Source of the DNA: Actinomycetes bacterium
GTDB lineage: Bacteria > Actinomycetota > Actinomycetes > Propionibacteriales > Propionibacteriaceae
Reading direction: 5' to 3'
Assembly (NCBI GenBank): GCA_023442485.1
Contig: JAEZZG010000080.1
Location: 1 to 15,961, forward strand
DNA length: 15,961 nt
Shown here: positions 14,126 through 15,961 of the stretch, one piece after another
Layout of the letters: every line of letters starts with the position of its first letter
How positions within the stretch are numbered: the first letter of the stretch is position 1
The notes under the pieces: generated by a model
What the model was told of the DNA's origin: nothing
Database searches by the model: none
The model's input: the letters and a program-made list of their open reading frames with translations, nothing else
Program-made: the position numbers and the translations under genes

Positions 14126-14728
14126 ATGTTTCGGATAGGTCTCACTGGTGGAATCGGTTCAGGAAAGTCCACCGTCGCAGAAGTCTTTCGTGAATTAGGT
14201 GCAGTCGTCATCGACTGGGATGACCTCGCCCGCGAAGTCGTCCTTCCCCACACCAAGACTTTCCACGCCATCGTCTCCCATTTCGGTGACGTCGTCGTGA
14301 CCGAGGAAGGCGTCCTCAACCGCGATCGTCTCGGCGCGATCATCTTCCACGACGACGAGGCTCGGGCAGAGCTGAACAAGATCACCCACCCTGCGATCCG
14401 TGAGCTGGCCTGGGAGAAGGAACGTGAATCCGGGGGCGACATCATCGTCCATGTGATCCCGTTGCTTGTCGAAGGCGGTCTGAAATCCGCTTTTGACGCC
14501 GTTCTCGTCGTCGACATTGATCCAGACGAGCAGATGGCCCGGCTCATGGAACGTAACGGCTACTCCGCCGAGGAGGCGACGGCCCGAATCAACGCCCAGA
14601 TCGATGCGGACGAGCGGCGTAAGGCCGCTGACTACGTCATCGATAACTCTCCGAGCCGTGACGATGTTCGCCAAGCCATCGAGAAGCTGTGGCCGGAATT
14701 CCTGACGCGCTCACGGCACAACCACTAG
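14126..14728 (+). CDS. coaE: Dephospho-CoA kinase
   Basis: A 200-residue P-loop kinase that phosphorylates dephospho-CoA in the last step of coenzyme A synthesis. The Walker A motif is GLTGGIGSGKST at 5-16. ITHPAIRE in the middle and the LLVEGGLKSAFDAVLVV segment, then the lid region around residues 134-160, match CoaE. Unlike mycobacterial CoaE it has no C-terminal GrpB/UPF0157 extension. The gene follows rpsA as in many actinobacteria, but the terminator at 13983-14020 makes separate expression likely. There is no clear Shine-Dalgarno sequence. CACACT at 14113-14118, 7 bases before the ATG, is only a weak match to the leaderless pattern of other genes here, and TACTAT at 14074-14079 is an alternative -10. 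Confidence 0.94.
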   Translation: MFRIGLTGGIGSGKSTVAEVFRELGAVVIDWDDLAREVVLPHTKTFHAIVSHFGDVVVTEEGVLNRDRLGAIIFHDDEARAELNKITHPAIRELAWEKERESGGDIIVHVIPLLVEGGLKSAFDAVLVVDIDPDEQMARLMERNGYSAEEATARINAQIDADERRKAADYVIDNSPSRDDVRQAIEKLWPEFLTRSRHNH

Positions 14729-14885
14729 CGGTGCGCGATCCACGATGACCCCAGGCCGCTGCGGTGACGACAACCGGTGCGGCCTTGAAAAGACGATCCC
14801 GCTGCCTCGACGAGGAATTCTCTCGCCGGGGCAGACTAGTCTTCGGTCCGGCTGAACCAGGTTTTTGTTCTCGCTCCCAACGACC

Positions 14886-14891
14886 TAGGCT
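14886..14891 (+). promoter_or_regulatory. Putative leaderless -10 element of uvrB (TAGGCT)
   Basis: TAGGCT, then AGCCCC (6 bases), then ATG at 14898. The hexamer is the same as that of pyk. TTGTTC at 14865-14870 is a possible -35 with a short 15-base spacer. The sequence GAAC-N9-GTTC at 14854-14870 has SOS-box half sites at the wrong spacing. Confidence 0.5.
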
Positions 14892-14897
14892 AGCCCC

Positions 14898-15961
14898 ATG
14901 CGTCCGGTAGAGAAGATTCAGCGAACCGTCGCCAGGTTTACCATGGAGGCGGATTTTCGCCCCTCCGGTGATCAACCCGAAGCGATCGCCGAGATCGCCC
15001 GCAGAATCAACGCCGGTGAGAAAGACGTCGTTCTCCTCGGCGCGACCGGAACCGGTAAAACCGCCACCGTCGCCTGGGTTGCAGAACAGTTGCAGAGGCC
15101 GATGTTGGTGATGCAGCCGAATAAGACCTTGGCGGCGCAGTTCGCCAATGAGTTGCGGCATTTCTTCCCGAATAACGCGGTCGAATACTTCGTCTCCTAC
15201 TACGACTACTACCAGCCCGAGGCCTACATCCCGCAGACCGACACCTATATTGAGAAGGACTCTAGCCTCAACGAAGAGGTTGAGCGGTTGCGTCACTCTG
15301 CCACGAACTCCTTGCTGACCAGGCGAGACGTCATTGTCGTCTCCACGGTCTCGGCTATCTACGGTCTGGGCACCCCGCAAGAATATGTCGACCGGATGTT
15401 GACCTTGCGGATCGGTGACGAATGGGAGCGTGGCGATATTTCTCGCCAGCTCGTCACCATGCAATATGAACGCAACGACGTCGCCCAAACGCGCGGCACC
15501 TTCCGTTTCCGTGGGGACACCCTCGAGATCTATCCGATGTATGAAGAGAATGCGGTCAGGGTGGAGTTCTTCGGTGACGAAATCGACGCCCTCTCCACAG
15601 TCCACCCGCTAACCGGGGCGCAGTTGAGCCAAGATCAGGAACTCTACGTCTTCCCGGCCTCTCACTATGTAGCGGGTGAGGAACGGATGGAGCGGGCCAT
15701 GCGCGATATTGAAGCTGAACTAGACCAGCGTCTCCAAGAGCTGCACAACCAAGGAAAACTCCTCGAAGAACAGCGGCTGCGGATGCGCACTACCTACGAT
15801 CTCGAGATGATGGGGCAGATGGGTAGCTGCGCCGGAATCGAGAACTATTCCCGTCACATCGACGGGCGCGAGCCGGGGTCGCCCCCGAACTGCCTCCTCG
15901 ACTACTTCCCCGAGGATTTCGTTCTCGTCGTGGACGAATCCCACGTCACCGTCCCGCAGAT
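14898..15961 (+). CDS. uvrB: Excinuclease ABC subunit UvrB, N-terminal half (partial)
   Basis: The first 354 complete codons of UvrB, the damage-verifying helicase of nucleotide excision repair; a full protein is about 670-700 residues and the rest is beyond the window. The start reads MRPVEKIQRT, then FRPSGDQPEAI. Walker A is LLGATGTGKTAT at 46-57. The UvrB beta-hairpin that is inserted between DNA strands is SYYDYYQPEAYIPQTDTYIE at 100-119, with the following DSSLNEEVERLRHSAT. The Walker B region VVDESH appears near the window edge. An alternative ATG at 14943 would remove 15 residues; I prefer 14898 because of the leaderless -10 element 6 bases upstream. Gene order rpsA-coaE-uvrB agrees with Mycobacterium. 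Confidence 0.96.
   Translation, partial: MRPVEKIQRTVARFTMEADFRPSGDQPEAIAEIARRINAGEKDVVLLGATGTGKTATVAWVAEQLQRPMLVMQPNKTLAAQFANELRHFFPNNAVEYFVSYYDYYQPEAYIPQTDTYIEKDSSLNEEVERLRHSATNSLLTRRDVIVVSTVSAIYGLGTPQEYVDRMLTLRIGDEWERGDISRQLVTMQYERNDVAQTRGTFRFRGDTLEIYPMYEENAVRVEFFGDEIDALSTVHPLTGAQLSQDQELYVFPASHYVAGEERMERAMRDIEAELDQRLQELHNQGKLLEEQRLRMRTTYDLEMMGQMGSCAGIENYSRHIDGREPGSPPNCLLDYFPEDFVLVVDESHVTVPQ

Noticed and set aside
14637..15605. 322-codon open frame on the minus strand across the coaE end and uvrB
   Set aside because: It overlaps UvrB, which has intact Walker A and beta-hairpin motifs; the antisense protein has no recognisable features.
1..15961. Search for CRISPR arrays, insertion sequences, phage genes, toxin-antitoxin or defence systems
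   Set aside because: No spaced repeats, transposase, integrase or unfamiliar gene cluster was seen; every sizeable gene belongs to a known core family.

Overview
The window is an ordinary, densely packed stretch of core chromosome from a high-GC actinobacterium. Gene order (ftsZ-pgeF-sepF-yggT-wag31, then TraR/DksA-lspA-rluD, then pyk, pdtaR, polA, rpsA, coaE, uvrB), a four-domain S1 protein, a Wag31-type DivIVA, an ANTAR regulator and a class F-like sortase all fit. The single class F sortase type and the compact layout suggest Propionibacteriaceae, perhaps Cutibacterium or a relative. That family assignment is inference from memory, not a database result.

Layout. 1-1888: end of the division/cell-wall cluster, with the FtsZ C-terminal tail, PgeF, SepF and YggT. 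2038-3264: the polar coiled-coil protein Wag31/DivIVA. 3364-5251: a tight three-gene operon of TraR/DksA-type zinc-finger protein, lipoprotein signal peptidase LspA and an RluD-type pseudouridine synthase, with overlapping stop/start codons. 5282-6718: pyruvate kinase. 6831-6999: tRNA-Leu(CAA) on the minus strand with its own promoter and a strong terminator. 7000-7367: the largest stretch without a gene, with short repeats only. 7368-7982: PdtaR. 8048-8485: a minus-strand hotdog thioesterase resembling DHNA-CoA hydrolase, divergent from polA (8592-11303). 11408-12247: a minus-strand class F-like sortase, convergent with polA and divergent from rpsA. 12511-13962: ribosomal protein S1 with a structured leader and a strong terminator. 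14126-14728: coaE. 14898-15961: the N-terminal half of uvrB, cut by the window edge.

The genes serve division and polar growth (FtsZ, SepF, Wag31), envelope assembly (PgeF, LspA, sortase), translation (RluD family, tRNA-Leu, S1), DNA repair and replication (PolA, UvrB), and central metabolism (Pyk, CoaE, thioesterase). No mobile element, CRISPR array, phage or toxin system was seen, and I found no sign of a novel multi-gene system.

The most interesting signal is at the level of expression. Six genes (yggT, pyk, the thioesterase, polA, srtF, uvrB) have a TANNNT hexamer, five of them TAGNNT, exactly 6 (once 7) bases before the start codon and no Shine-Dalgarno sequence, so they are probably transcribed as leaderless mRNAs. 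wag31, the TraR/DksA gene, rpsA and sepF instead have clear Shine-Dalgarno sites. Other points worth a look are the switch from 7- to 11-residue coiled-coil repeats in Wag31, the hairpins in the rpsA leader, the repeat-bearing region before pdtaR, and the absence of yggS and ileS from positions they hold in related actinobacteria.
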